A program made the translations under genes and the position numbers. From NCBI GenBank assembly GCA_021613375.1, contig CM038704.1, positions 31,310,582 through 31,374,581 of the forward strand: a stretch of DNA of 64,000 nucleotides, given 5' to 3'. The notes beneath the pieces were generated by a model that was given only the letters and a program-made list of their open reading frames with translations, was not told the DNA's origin and made no database searches. This document shows positions 1 to 12,547 of the stretch, in pieces (position 1 is the first letter of the stretch; the number at the start of each line of letters is the position of its first letter). Source of the stretch: Megaleporinus macrocephalus (taxonomy: Eukaryota > Chordata > Actinopteri > Characiformes > Anostomidae).

Positions 1-690
1 TGCCTAGCCAGGAACACTGCAAAGGCACAATGCAGAGTGCTCAGAAAAGTAAAAATGTAGCCGAGAGTAAGAGCTAATGGCTTAAAGGAACTACTGGAAC
101 TAGTACCCCTCTCTGTTAAAGAGTCAATCATACGAGAAACAACAAACAAGCCCAGTGTCTATGACAGGACACTACAAAGGAAGCCCTGCTTCCCCAAAGC
201 ACATCAGTGCACCCCTGAAGATGACCAAAGGGCGCCTTGGCACTCCAAAATGATAAAAAAGCAAGATATACCAACATAAAACATCATCCCAATTGTGAAA
301 TGGAGGAAGCATCATTATTTGGGTCTGCTTTCCTGCCTCTGGGCCTGGACTGACTGCCATTAACAAGGGAAAAAAAGTTGTCCTATAGGATCATGTCAGG
401 ATGGCTGTCCAGTATTAATGTGGAAAGTTCTGCATGTCTGATCCGCAGCTACTGGAAGAGTTCGCTTGAAGTTTTTGCTACCGAATGAGGTTTGACCAGT
501 TCACTTAATGTTTCCACCAGAACTGTAAATGTTTAATTGATGTGCTCATTTAGGATATCAAGATTACATCATATTATTATCTTAAGCACATATGATTGTC
601 TGTACTTGTGACGTAGATGAGGAACAGATCATGTTTTATGATCGATTAATACAGAATTTCAAGTGGTTTATATACATTTTCCTACTAGTC
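1..690 (+). mobile_element. Decayed Tc1-like DNA transposon, cut by window edge
   Basis: The + strand carries broken pieces of a Tc1/mariner transposase. Around 270-350 a degenerate reading gives a stretch like NIIP-V-GGSI-W-CF-ASGPG, the block that precedes the second catalytic Asp in Tc1 transposases. Upstream, 130-200 matches the linker part of the same protein, and 440-670 resembles the 3' part and tail of fish Tc1 elements. Stops and frameshifts interrupt every frame, so nothing is translated. The 5' end lies outside the window. The superfamily is supported by recognition of the protein motif; the subfamily is not determined. Confidence 0.75.
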
Positions 691-1289
691 TATTGGGGTT
701 AATAAAATGTGTTGCATCAAAGTGTATTTATTACCTTTAATAATTCTGCATGAACCTAAACATAGAAATACATGAACACAGTGTGAAAGTCAAAGTCAAA
801 TGTTCAAAGTCAGAACTGAAAACATATTTTGTACTAACTGACTTAGATTTAAGACTAAAATCTCTTTGCTTTGATTGACCAGATATCTTAACTATGTTAA
901 TAAAAACAAAAAAGTAAAAAAAAAAACTTTATTGCAGTGTTTAGTAGTGACAATTCTTAAAGTTACACATTTACTTTAGAACAATATGATATAACTGCAT
1001 GCCATGTGGCCATGAGGGACAGGGATGCAGTCTCACTTCCTGCTCCAAAATGCAGGCGTGTGGCTGAAATGAGGTTTCGCATACGGACTACAACTTGGTG
1101 ACATGAAAACATGGGACAAACGTTTTTGCAATAAAGCGATGATGAATCTAAATATTTCAACATTAAATTAAATTTTTAAAAAAAATCATTATTTTTAAAA
1201 TTTGAAATGTACAGGTTTGGGTTTGGGACAGACACTTCCCAATACAGCGTACCATATAAATGATCTCCATTAATGTCTTAATGGCTTTA
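691..1289. other. AT-rich sequence without recognised feature
   Basis: There are short A runs (about 908-930 and 1178-1200) but no splice-supported exon, repeat unit or RNA gene that I can see. Confidence 0.5.
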
Positions 1290-1545
1290 AAGGCTTGTGA
1301 GACAGTTGTGGGTAGCGAACCATTTCTTGCAATTGGAAGGTTGCTGTTTCCATCCCCTGAACCAACAGGACCTGACTGTAATGCCATTGAGCAAGGAACC
1401 TAACCCCCAAGTGCTCCCTGGGCACTGTGGATCGGGCTGCCCACCACTCCTGACAAGTGTACTCACGGTGTATTCACTAGTGTGTGGGAGTTTTACCAGG
1501 ATGGTAACGTAAGGGTCAGTGTGTGGTACTGTATTGTATTGACGT
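1290..1545 (+). repeat. tRNA-derived SINE-like dispersed repeat
   Basis: The left part has a degenerate A-box-like segment (gtgggtagcgaacc) and a B-box-like segment near 1337-1360, the layout of a tRNA-derived SINE head. The body (gagcaaggaacctaaccccc, then a run about the ratio 'gggcactgtggatcgggctg') matches a repeat I recognise as common in otophysan fish genomes. The short open frame here is incidental. Exact ends and family name are not determined. Confidence 0.5.
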
Positions 1546-2448
1546 TAAATAGGTCATCACGTAGTCCACCACGTTACAGATATTACTAATGGTCAGCATC
1601 AGTGCTTTGTTTTGCTATGTTTAGGTTTTATCAATGGAAATCTTTGCCATTCAACTGACTTTGAATGAGAAGTCGTAGATGTCATAGGAACAGCATGCAA
1701 GCAGCTGGACTTTAACCTACATTAATAGGATTCATCTGCAGGTCAAACTAGAAAAATGCTCATTACTGTAGGGCATTAATACAAAATGCACTTGACACCT
1801 CTAATAACAATACAATCACAGTACTAGTATTTTGTCCATATAGCGAAGCCCTGCCATCTGTCATGCTTTTAAAGCTCTCCACATGTGCACTCATAGATGT
1901 GCATGTATTACGACCCCCAAGTATTCCATGTTCCTTGAGTATCATGTATTATATATATACCTTTCTGTATGTAATAAGGCTTATCTAAGTCAAACCCAGA
2001 ATGTAACCATGAAGATAGAGTCACAAGTTGAAAGGAACACAATGATTCTGTAAAAAGCACTTCACAAAGACAGGACCATTTCATTGGTTGGTTAGTTTTG
2101 CTCTGGTTTTCCTATGGAGCCTCCAAATATATGAAAACGAGTACACATACACACACACCAAAGCAGCTCAGCAAAGGAGGTTAGCGTGCTCCACAGCATC
2201 TACAGATGGCAAGGACAGTGTATCTCACCCAGAACATGCAAGACAGGCACACCCAGGTTCTGGCCCGTCCAGCCAGCGCTGCCGGCAGCCCGAGAGACAT
2301 GGACGGCATCCTGAAGGGATCGTTCCTCCTCCAGCAACAGCCTCAAATATTCCACACTGTTCCTCTGCTAGCTGCACAGCTCCATCAAGTAATAAGGGCA
2401 GGCAGAGGAGAGAGGCTGCTGCAAGACTTTCTCTCCTTCACACTCTTC

Positions 2449-2452
<4 letters not shown>
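1546..2452. other. Unique-looking sequence, no supported gene
   Basis: Mostly AT-rich. From about 2190 to 2420 GC content rises just ahead of the CT tract. Short overlapping reading frames here run into the CT microsatellite and show no domain or convincing splice pattern. Confidence 0.5.
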
Positions 2453-2491
<39 letters not shown>

Positions 2492-2511
2492 TTCTCTCTT
2501 TCTCTCTCTGG
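2453..2511. repeat. (CT)n microsatellite
   Basis: A nearly pure CT dinucleotide run with several TTT interruptions. It makes Ser-Leu repeats in overlapping frames that are not proteins. Confidence 0.9.
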
Positions 2512-2865
2512 GTCAAGCGTACTTGACTCTCCAGGCAGAGAGAGAGGGGGTACTGTCTGGCTTTTATTTACCCGTCTTTCCAAATTCCCAACCAGCCCCC
2601 TTCCCTCTGCTTTTTTTCCCTCCGTGGCCCCTCCCTCGTTTTCCCCGTACCTCACTCCTCTCCTCCCCGTAACCCCCAACTCACCGACCCAGCCTGTTTG
2701 ATATACTCTCTCTCTACGTTTTTTCTATTCTCCCTCCCTCAGGCCTCACCTCTTTATTTTTCCCTCTGTCCTCCTCTCTTCACATCTCTCGCCTGCTTGC
2801 TCATGTCTTTGCTAACATGACTTAAATTTTTCATCGACTCTCTCCTCTTTTTTCCACGTTCTATC

Positions 2866-2914
2866 TCTCTCTCTCTTTCTCTCTCTTTCTCGCTCTCTCT
2901 CACTCTCTCTCTCC
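2866..2914. repeat. (CT)n microsatellite, second tract
   Basis: An imperfect CT run interrupted by TTT, CG and CA. It sits in a pyrimidine-rich + strand region spanning about 2450-2920. Confidence 0.85.
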
Positions 2915-3764
2915 CTCAGCTTCACTGCTGAAACATTTGCCTTCCCTGAAAGGGCTAAAAGTAACCAGCCTCTGCACACTTGAGAGGATGTGATGAACAT
3001 TAGCATCTTGCTAAGCTGACCCAATAATCGTATAAAAAAAATAATAAAAAAAGAACAAAACACTGAAGCCCTTGTGCTTTACCTTTGCAGAAAGCTATCT
3101 CTTTTCATTGTTTAATTAAGAAACAGAAAATAACATCATGCATGCATTAAAGTGCAATTCATCCCAAAAAAGCAACATGGACGTTTCTTGAGGAAAAAGT
3201 ATCCACTAAAGGTTTAAGATACACTGCTGAATAACTTCAAACTCTGCTCCCACAGTAAAAAGCAATGAAGTATTCAAATCTTGGATATTTACAAGGATGT
3301 TATGATTTATTTAAAGGCAAGCCTAGTTTTGCCAGACTGCCAGGTCGCACGCTCTCTCTCCTCTGCAACTGTTGGTAAATAACGCCAGGGGCATAGAAGT
3401 CATGGAGACACAGTTGTCAGTGTATGGCACCCCTCAAACCTCACACTTTTAATCTTCGATGAGGTGTACAATTAGAAGGTTTGTTATTGTAGGACATAAA
3501 GAAACAGCCTTTGGCATAAGCCCAGTCCTAGGCCCAGTTTTTTAAGCGTGCAGACCCTCGCAGATCCTGCTAGACATGGACAGCAGGGGCGAAGCTGCCT
3601 TCCAGGACAGCAGGACTGGGACTCAACTGGTGGTGGTGAAAACGTCCGCACCTGAGGGCAGCAAAAAGGGAGCATGAGTTGAATCCTTTTAAAGACAGGT
3701 TGAAGCTGAGAAGGTGACGTAGCATTGGAGTCTTCCTGGCAGAACTTTTGCTAAAGCTGTAATC
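2915..3764. other. No recognised feature
   Basis: AT-rich in its first half, with a GC-richer patch around 3500-3680. I see no exon with two good splice sites. Confidence 0.45.
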
Positions 3765-5244
3765 AAGACCATCTTTGTTGAGTCCAAGAAAAGTCCAAGA
3801 CCATGACTAGACCAGTCAAGAGTCTAAATAAAAGCAAATCTGAGTCAAGATCAAGTCTTAAAGAAAGCAAGAACAAGTTGATAAAAAACCTAAAAAAAAA
3901 TCAAATCCTCTTCAAGACCAGGCCTTAGTTTTTATCTCCTTCTGGTACCAATTACTGGATACAAAAGAAGCATTTTCTTTCCACCCAACAAAACTGCATG
4001 TATAAAAATGACTACATCAAATTAAAACCATAATTAAATACCTCTTCCTCTACAACACAAAAGAGGTATGGATTGAAAGTTTCTTTGCATTCAATGGATC
4101 AAATAAATCCAGTGTCCATCCTGAATTCTCCAACTAATCCTCACTCAGAATGAACTCAACCAAAGCCTGTATCATGAAATATTATGACAATGTGATAAAA
4201 ACATTTCAAAAATAGTTTTAAGCATTCTTTGTTTTGGTCACAAAATGATTTCAAGATATATTCTGATTCTTTTCTAATTAAAGTAACTTAAGTTTAGCAA
4301 AACAAATAGTTCCAATCAATACTGCCATCCATCTGGCATTAACATCCTCTCCTGCACTTTCATCTGTTTATATCATCTGCCCCTTGTTTTAACAGAGTAT
4401 AATCCATTACTGTGCCATTGAGTTCATATAAAAAACTTGTGAAATGGTTCACCTCTGTGCAGCACTGTGCTACCAGGTCCCCTACCTCACATCACTAACC
4501 AGTTTAGCCCTCAGTAAACATCATGCTTGGCTGTGAAATTAAGTAAAATTCAGTTCATATAGAAGAGACATACTGGATGAACAAATGCTTGAGTTACCTT
4601 CGTCAGTCGTGACAGCTGAAGGTTATTTGGCTACATAAACTCAACTAGCTAGATAACGCTGAGACGAAATGCTCTAAATTACTTTAGATTTAACAGAATA
4701 AATAACAGTACATAACATGGGCTAATTGTTGAGGTATAAAGAAATTAAAAATGCTGATATTATAATATTTATCAGTTAAAACATAAAAAAACAGAATTTT
4801 ACACGCTAATATTAATACGGTGCTAGAGGAGGTCTATTTAAATTAGTTGTAATTGTAGGCTGCAAATGTTTATTCACAAGAAAATCTTTTTTTTTTATAT
4901 ATAAATCAAAACAACAAATAGTAAAATCTTTTTTGAAGGCTCTAAAATGCTACCGCTAATAGCACGCAAGTGCTTTAACTGACTGGCCTAAATGGTTACT
5001 GTAAAACCAGTTAAAGAAACGTTGACTACATGTCAGAAAACAGATGGCAATGATGTATCAGCTGTCACCTAGGCACACATGCCAAACGAAGACTTATTCA
5101 ACATTGTAAATAAAATAGGATATATTACAGGATTATATATATAAAATTGTACATTATACAACAACAGTAGAGTCCAAGTCAAGACAGGAGTGGTCAAAGA
5201 AATTAAATTATAGGTAATTGTACATTCATTATCATTCATTTTAC

Positions 5245-5337
<93 letters not shown>

Positions 5338-5820
5338 TAATAATTCTATAACACAAACCATTTAATAACATATAACCTAAAAGATTAAGTTGATTAAATG
5401 TAACTGGAAGCAGTTACTAACTAACTAACTACAGTATGAACTGTGTGCTGTTTGTTTAGGGGTTTAGGGGTCAAAATAAGCTTTCAAATAAAAAAACTAA
5501 CTAAACACAGTGAACATGTATCTAAATCTCAAATTCAGTCATTTAGGTGTATTACACTTACTATAGCTGTTGTAGGAGTTGTTAATAAAATAACATGCTC
5601 ACCTAAAAAAATGGAAATAGCTAATATAATATAATATAATATAATTATATTAATTCAGCTTCCATTCACTTCAAAGCCATCACACTCAGCTGGTCTCAAC
5701 AACTATTTCCAAGTTCGCATCACCCCGAGACTTGTTCAAGACCAAGTCTAAAGGAGATGACAAAGACCCACAGATTATGGTCTCTAGACCAAGACCAGTC
5801 TCGCATAGTACAACAACTTT
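3765..5820. repeat. Degraded dispersed repeat with GTCCAAGACC motifs
   Basis: Separated blocks at about 3765-3930, 5165-5200 and 5700-5815 repeat variants of 'gtccaagaccaag' and 'caagtc', a pattern I associate with a fish DNA-transposon-derived repeat. The intervening 1.2 kb is AT-rich and includes a large AT microsatellite. No coding capacity is visible. Whether all blocks come from one insertion is inference. Confidence 0.4.
5246..5333. repeat. (AT)n microsatellite
   Basis: About 88 bp of essentially uninterrupted AT dinucleotide. A short pentanucleotide-like run (ataat repeated) follows at about 5621-5645. Confidence 0.95.
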
Positions 5821-7554
5821 TAGCAGTAATTGCTATCAGCCACAACAAGGTGTTCGCTATCATCAAATTTGCCCCAGAAACTCAATACTGATGCATCTTT
5901 AGCATACTTGGCTAAGCAGGCAGCAGAAGGTCAAGGTAAACGCTAATGCTGGACTGTGGTGGACACTGTCTAACCAAAGCAACGGACTCATTGTGTGCTC
6001 TAGTGTCACATTTCTAATTTGTCCAGAATGACAAAGCAGTCTGAGAGGCAGAAGCACCGATATGTCCAGCTCAACATCCAGGTCTTCCAGCAAGATCTGG
6101 TTGTAGTGGCTACTCAATCTTTGCAGACAACACTCATCACTCCGTTACAGCCCTCTTGGGAGAAACCTGCCTCAAAAACCACACTCGTTCAATAACACCA
6201 TGGATCTGTTCTCATGGTCTCTTGAATGAACGATCGCTTGCACAAGGATAAGATTTTTATGATATATCATAATCTCTTAGATGACCAATCACACCTTTCG
6301 ATTCCTCTGCCTGAGATCTTTCCTGTAGGCTCTAAGCAGATTTGCAGGGCACTTCTAGTCAGTGTTAATTTAATAAAGTGGTTAGACTAATTCAATTTAA
6401 AATCTAATGTTGTCACTTTCCATTAGGTGACCCTGGTCAGGAGTGGTTAAATAACAGAACTGGTAGTTGTGACAGGAGAAGTTGCAAATATCTCCTTCAT
6501 TTTTATTTGATTTAGCACCACCATATAATAATTAGTACTATACACATGGTCAAAGTTGGAAGAAAAAACAGACAGAGTGTACCCTTTGAAGCAGAAATCT
6601 ATTTATTTTTAAACATACTCTCATCATTCAGACAAAGCCATTCAGAGTGTCCTCATGAACTGGTGCAATGCACAGAAACTTACCAACTTGGATTTGCTTT
6701 GCAACGGTGGTGACAAAACCAAAGATAGCAATGTTTACAACCCAAATAAAGTAACTTTCCTTACAATTCATAACAACCAGTGAATATATATCAGCGGCGT
6801 AGCCACAGGCCTGGGCCTTCCACTGTATTATAGCTAATTAAAATCTCACTGCTCACTGCAAGGCTTATTTTCTCAGCTCCCCAACCAGTACTCCGCATCT
6901 GCTATTGCCTCAAGCCACAGGTTCACTATCTGTATGCCAATGTTTGAATTGGCAGCTCCATCTGCGGTCCAAAGATGTTATGTTACTTGCAGGACCTGTG
7001 AAAGTGAGATCTCGGGGATTAAGCCATTTTCTACTTCTCCACAGCCCGTAACAAATTGCAATAATGCTGTTGTCATCAGTTTTCTTTCTTCAACTCCAAA
7101 AGCCTGAATAATGATGTCAACATGTTAAAGCAAATGTCTACTACAGTGCCAATAAGGGTAAGACATAAATGGACCATAAATAAATTAGCAGTTTATGTGA
7201 ATCCAGCATTCTGGTTTATATCAGTTAACACAGTCTTGCTATTGTTTTGAATCAAGGCAGAAGTATGATGAGATATGTTTCTGCTCAGCTCTTCGCAATA
7301 GGCTATAGACTTTGTTTATAAACTTTCCTGGAAATTTTATCTACCAATTTGGCCTCCCTACATGGCCTACTCAAAAATAAATTCTACATATGCCATTTAT
7401 CTAGAAGAAATATGTAAAAATATTTTTTCTTTGGGTACTACTTTCTGCAGAACGCCCTGCACGCACTTACCTGCTGCCAATTTATTACAAATAACATTAT
7501 TAAAAACAACTTTTGGACAAAAGAAAAAAAAATAAACATTGTCTCTGGAATCAG
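5821..7554. other. No gene seen; possible hAT terminus near 6793
   Basis: Unremarkable AT-rich DNA. At about 6793 the string cagcggcgtagccac resembles the terminal repeat of some hAT elements, but I could not find a partner terminus. Confidence 0.4.
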
Positions 7555-7665
7555 GCCATGTTTTTAGAATTATTTCATGTAACAGTAATATCTTTCTATA
7601 AGGTAGCTTTAAAGCACTTCAGAGGTCTGGTTCCAATCAACACCACTGTAAACAATTCAGGCTTG
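7555..7665. repeat. Dispersed repeat copy, partner at about 57.4 kb
   Basis: The segment around 7617-7655 (cttcagaggtctggttcc and following) is clearly similar to 57415-57455 (cttcacaagtctggttccc), with similar flanks. The pair therefore represents an interspersed family. A donor-like gtaagtgt follows at about 7665, but the homology to another copy argues against an exon. Confidence 0.55.
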
Positions 7666-7774
7666 GTAAGTGTCTCTACACTATACACTGTAAATTACTT
7701 TGTTTATATCTTCACGATTTAATGATGCAGACGTTTTGGTGGAATTTGTCCTTGATTGCTTCAACAAACTAGGC

Positions 7775-7913
7775 TCAGATTCTCGAAATATTCTTCATCT
7801 GATACAAACTGCAGTAGGCCAGCATCAAACTGAAAGCAGCTGACACCATGGTGATTATTATGCTGTAGGCTGTGGAAAATGATGAGGCTGAGCTATCTGC
7901 TTCATGGTCCATA
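7775..7913 (-). CDS. Possible terminal exon with hydrophobic C-terminus (low confidence)
   Basis: Read on the minus strand, an acceptor-like ...cactcgcag precedes an open frame of 46 residues ending in TGA. It starts MDHEADSSASS and then has a hydrophobic stretch (about residues 16-37, rich in I, V, A, F, L), and ends MKNISRI. This could be a membrane segment or a GPI-anchor-like tail of a gene transcribed leftward from the exon at 15.5 kb. Against it, the acceptor lies in a CA-rich region with a poor pyrimidine tract, and its phase does not join directly to the candidate exon at 13.6 kb. Product not recognised. Confidence 0.2.
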
Positions 7914-9424
7914 CTGCGAGTGTATATGTATGTGTGTATGGGTGCGTGTGGTGGGGTGTGCCTGCATGTGGCATGTGTGTGTCTGTTAGGAAAGATGAAA
8001 TGGCCTATTGTGCACACACCTCCCTCAGAGCTGAAATCAAGATTCCTTGCATTTTTACCCCCCTTGTCCCAACACTGCTAGAATTGTGCCTCTGGTCACT
8101 GAGAGTTTAGATTAAATCCCAACAGCTCCTCTTAGTGGACATTTCTGAGCCAATAAGAAAAGCCAGTGCTTGCAGTATTGCTGACACCACTGCACTGCTG
8201 TGCACTCATTTGGGATGTACACTACAAATTGTTCTGTGCTTGCCAAGATTTAATCATAGTTCTGTAAATATGAGATTAATTATCTTGTGTTAAAAGTTTC
8301 TAGTTTCCATCTTTGAATTTTTGGTATTTTCTTAAATTTACTTTGTTTTTCATGATTTCATTAATTAGGAAATGTTTTACTATCTTTACTATCAAAAGCT
8401 TGTTTCAGGATTCAGTGGACAGGCCTCCAAACACTACCTATACCTATCTCTGTAAAACTGATCAAATTGTTAGCTGCTCTGAATAGGAGTGTCTATCAAA
8501 TGCTGTAAATGTATGATATATGTAAGAGAACAAGGACTAGATTTGAATGAAAAAGGGACTTTAGGTTAACCAAGTCAACTTGTTTCAAGCAAGAGCTTAA
8601 CCATAATAGTACTGAATTAAATACATTAGTTGTTTTTTTTGTCAAATTAGCAATTCATTTTTTATATTTTTAGTGTACTAAAATTTAGAATGCAAAAGAA
8701 AACGAATAACTATTTACTGGTGTTTAGTGCTGGTATTTTTAAGTCTAATCTCAAATATTTTGCTCTAAAAAACATCATTTTCTACTTATTTTAAACCATT
8801 GAACACTTATCAATGTTTACTTATTTCTAACTGATGAAGCTGGTTTCAAGTTTCCTTGTCAAGTAAAATGATGTATGGGCATATAATTTTGAATATTTAT
8901 TTTTTGTATTTTTGCACTGCAACTCTAGCATACAAATACAACTTGAGCTTTAGTCTGCAGTACTACAGAAGCAGTAGCCATTCCAGTATGATCCACTAAT
9001 GAAGCGCTATTTCCTTTAATTCACTGCTAACCTTTAAAGACACTTTCAACATCTAAGAAACAGTTTGTTAAAACACACAGTCATATAAACAGGTCTGAAC
9101 AAATAAATGTACTGGGGAAAAATTTAATTTGCCATAACTTTTTAAAATATTTGTAACATTTTTAATATTTCCAATATAATGTAATGTTTCTAAATAAACA
9201 GTAATAGTGCCAGTAATTATTGTAGTGCCATGTATTGAAACAAAACATGCAATTTGACCAGGGGCACCCAAACTTTTGCATATCCCAGTCAGCACAAAAG
9301 CTCTGGAACATAAATCCCAAAGTACAAAATCAAACTCTTGTTTTTCAAGCAAACTCAATATCCAACTGTCTAACTTACTGTCTGACATAAAACTTCCCAA
9401 TACAGTAGGGGTTCTTTATCTGTA
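7914..9424. other. Intergenic or intronic, short GT-rich patch and repeat traces
   Basis: 7920-7985 is GT-rich (imperfect). Around 9255-9290 a string like caggggcacccaaacttt resembles the end of a common fish interspersed repeat. Otherwise AT-rich and featureless. Confidence 0.4.
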
Positions 9425-9610
9425 CAAACCTCTAAGACCCAAAAAGCCATGAAGCACATGTTTTAGACTTATTCTAATCAATGACCTATCAAAACTCTCA
9501 GCTAAACCACAGCGAAGACAGCTGCCAAGGAATTTTGGCCAGGCATATTTCCTCATGTGATTTCCTTCACCAGTTCTGTTCCAATGTGTGACCTTGACAA
9601 AGCATTGATT
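9425..9610. promoter_or_regulatory. Candidate conserved non-coding element
   Basis: A compact, non-repetitive block of balanced composition within AT-rich surroundings. It contains ordered motifs such as gccaaggaattttggccagg. No coding pattern is evident in either strand. The call rests only on texture; conservation has not been tested. Confidence 0.2.
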
Positions 9611-10139
9611 TTCACAAATCAAGTTTAAGTAGTGTGAATTTTAGTTAATATTGGCCAACTCCAATCTCCAACTTTGCAGAAGAGGACAAAAACATTACAT
9701 AAACGTAATAAGTTTTTTTTTTCAAGTCATTCTGAAGCATTTTTATTGGTCCGTTCATCATGAAACTTTCACAGAATATAAAAAGCAGCGGGTTCAAATG
9801 ATATAGTTCACATAATGAACTTCTGTTTTGAGCTTGACAACCTACAGTTTAGCAGCACAGCTTGTCCTTGTAAGTAAAAAAAGGCAACATCAAATGAAAA
9901 AGATTTGCACTAAAGCAGAATTTATTGCTCAATCAGTATTTAATTTACTGCTGGAGACCAAGAGGCAAAGCTGGGCCTTGTCACACTATTTCTGCATGGC
10001 CTAAACTAGCCACTACTGGAGAATACATCAAATTAGATCATTTATGTAATCAAAACAAGGCATTAATTACAGCAGAGCTTCAGAGAGCAGGAGAGTGTTC
10101 ACATTATGAATTCACAGACCGCTCCAGGACAGATATTTG

Positions 10140-10190
10140 AAGAGTACTGTGTAAAAGTTCTAGGCACCTAGAAAAATTAGACTTAAAATA
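10140..10190. repeat. Short transposon-terminus-like sequence
   Basis: The string agtactgtgtaaaagttcta followed by ggcacc resembles the 'acagtactgtgcaaaagt' end found in a fish transposon family also seen at about 45.35 kb. Only the terminus is recognisable. Confidence 0.4.
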
Positions 10191-10639
10191 TTGCCCAGAA
10201 ACCATTTGATTGCTCTGAAAATACTTATAATCTTATAAATAAATACAAAGAATATTAATCCATGAAGTTGCTGGGGGCATCCAGGAGAGAACCTGGAACC
10301 AAATGAACAAGCTCACTACTTTTTAAGAAAAAAAATACAAATTCTTCTTTTTACTGTCATTATGATGTAAAACCCATGTTTTCTAATGGTATATGTCATT
10401 TTACTAGCAAAAAGTGAAGTTACTATGTAACTTAGTTTTGGGATTTGGACCATGCCTCAATTACCTCTACTGACTGTTTATACACCTCCATTTTCACTTC
10501 ATTCCCATGTCAAACAACATCGGAGCCACCACCTTCCCATCTCCTCCCTATATTTCATTCTCATCCCAAAGACTGGGGAGCCAGGCTCATGCACAAACAC
10601 CAAAGCCACCCAGAACTCCAGCCCAAGCCTTCTGAGTTT

Positions 10640-11090
10640 CCCGCCCTTGCCTCATTTCCGAAGCCTGGTCCATGCTGGCAAACAAACACATTGTCTTGAT
10701 AAATGGTTTTAAACAATGTGCTTAGGAGCCTAAGACTTTTGCAGAGTTCTGTCCACCAAACCAGATCAAAGGAGCTAGAATGAAAGCATCTACACAGTTT
10801 ATGCATTTGCGGAGGTGATATGGACAGATAAAGGAGTGGCTCGCTCATCACGAGATGTTCAAGACTAAAGCATTTCTCCTTAGCTGTCGGCAGGGTGCAC
10901 AGCACGGTCTAATTTACGAGCCACCGGGACATTAGTGAAATGAGTGGAGAGGGCGACAGGTCCTCCAGCGTAATGGCTACCAGGGAGGAAAGCATGCTGG
11001 GAGCCTTCAAAGTGTTCCTTATGAGGAAGGGAGAGATTAATACCAGGGACAAAAGACAAACCCCTGTTCAGGGCAATCATCCTCCCTTAC
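10640..11090. promoter_or_regulatory. Candidate enhancer or conserved non-coding block
   Basis: About 450 bp of unique, moderately GC-rich DNA with no supported exon. It contains AT-rich core motifs in GC-richer context: an octamer-like atgcatttgc at 10801, aacaatgtg (SOX-like) near 10713, and a taatttacga patch near 10910. It lies a few kb downstream of the first exon at 15.5 kb, a usual place for intronic enhancers. The function is inference; no alignment was possible. Confidence 0.3.
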
Positions 11091-11374
11091 AGTAAACTAC
11101 TGCCCTTACACAGTCATCCACTTTCACACTTCCAACCTCCAGCCTCCAGCCCAGCACCCAGCAATCCCCAGATGGAACTCTCTGATTTCAGCAGAAGAGC
11201 GCTATTTGCATTGCATTCCACTGTTTTGGCTCCATTCATATCAGGCAAATACACTCAAAGAAAAAAAGAGGTCAAGAGATGAGAAAACAGTGTAACAGAG
11301 GTTTCCAGCCAGCTCCCTGCAATTCATATCTGAACCGCTATGTGGAAATACTCACCCTTTAATTTTCGACAGAC

Positions 11375-12000
11375 TGACTGAAGCAGCGGCGTCGCGAGAA
11401 GAGTATGCGCTTATAGAAAGCATGTCGTCCGTCTGGCAGTTGTTTACCGTATGTGACTTTAAAATGTGTAAAATCAGCGTGACTCGTGGGGGAACCAAGA
11501 CAAAGACATTTAACGCTACTAATCTGATACGGCACTGCACGCGGCTGAATACAGTGAGTATCAGTAAACAGCAGAGCTAGCACGTGCAGCTAGCACTAAA
11601 CAGATAACCCAGAACACTGTGCAGACCAGATCTGACCCGTGCGAACAGAACAGCAGCACCACTTCAAGATCTACATTTAATGATTGTAAATTGTCGTTTA
11701 AAAGAACACAGAATCTGCATGTAATGAATGTAAGTTTTACTGCATTTATTTAATTAACTTTTTTCGTTGTAAATGGGTCTAAATTGAATGATTGCAGTAT
11801 TGGAGATATTTGTTTAATTTACTTTGTTTATTTACTGTTCATTTTGTTCAAGATATTATGCTGTTTCATATGAGCTTGTTAAAAATGGTAATAAACCAGT
11901 TTCGACCATGTTTCATGACTTGCTTGCGTTAATAACTACATGTAGCCCTGCCGTGGCGTATACCCCGCCCTCAATCGGTATCGATAATATATATATTATC
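11375..12000 (+). mobile_element. hAT-type transposon fragment with BED zinc-finger remnant
   Basis: On the + strand 11395-11575 reads approximately as a BED finger: a W followed by FTVC, then CKISVTRGGT, FNATNLIRHC. This is the usual C-x2-C, V-S-R-G-G, N-L-x-x-H arrangement of ZBED/hAT transposases, but the spacing is damaged: the first Cys pair and final His are changed or deleted. An in-frame stop comes soon after. The remaining part to about 12000 is AT-rich, probably the element's 3' side after internal deletion. Overlapping minus-strand frames are shadows. Confidence 0.6.
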
Positions 12001-12547
12001 TTAAGATACACAAACCAGAAGCATATATATACACATAAACATGTACTGCATTGCTAAAACTTTTACTCATAACAACATTATCACTAGTAACTTACACATT
12101 TCAAAGCAAGAGCAGAACCATAACATGTGATGACTATATTAGATATCAGGCCAAATTCTGAATACTTAAAATGTTTGAGTCTCTCAGGGATGTAGTATTG
12201 TTTTATGGAGGAAGTTAAACTGAAGGAGTTTTTGTCTACTGTTCACATCTGGCAGGATCCCGCTAAAGTATGTTCTTTGTAAGTGAATTTAAATCCTTCT
12301 ATGGAAGGAAAACTGCATTTTCATAGGCAGCTGAAAAAAGGGAGTTTGGTACAAAGAAACTTGAACATCAAACGCCATCATCTCATTTCTAAAAAACAAA
12401 TCCTGCGTTTGTAAAAGAGACAGATAAAACGTCCAGTTTCCAAAATCCTAGACTGTTACCTAACAGTCTTTACTCATTAATGCTTACACATGCTAAAGTG
12501 GCATTCAATGACTACAGAGTAACAGCACTGAAAAGCACTTTGTCCAC

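Noticed and set aside
2088..2679. Overlapping frames of 103-194 codons around 2.1-2.7 kb
   Set aside because: They run through CT repeats, lie on both strands in overlapping frames and have no domain or paired splice sites.
7470..7485. Minus-strand donor-like CAG|gtaagtgcg
   Set aside because: The preceding sequence has stops in all frames within a short distance and no acceptor at a sensible distance.
7617..7672. + strand exon-like segment ending in gtaagtgt
   Set aside because: The segment is a copy of a dispersed repeat also found at 57.4 kb and its acceptor is poor.
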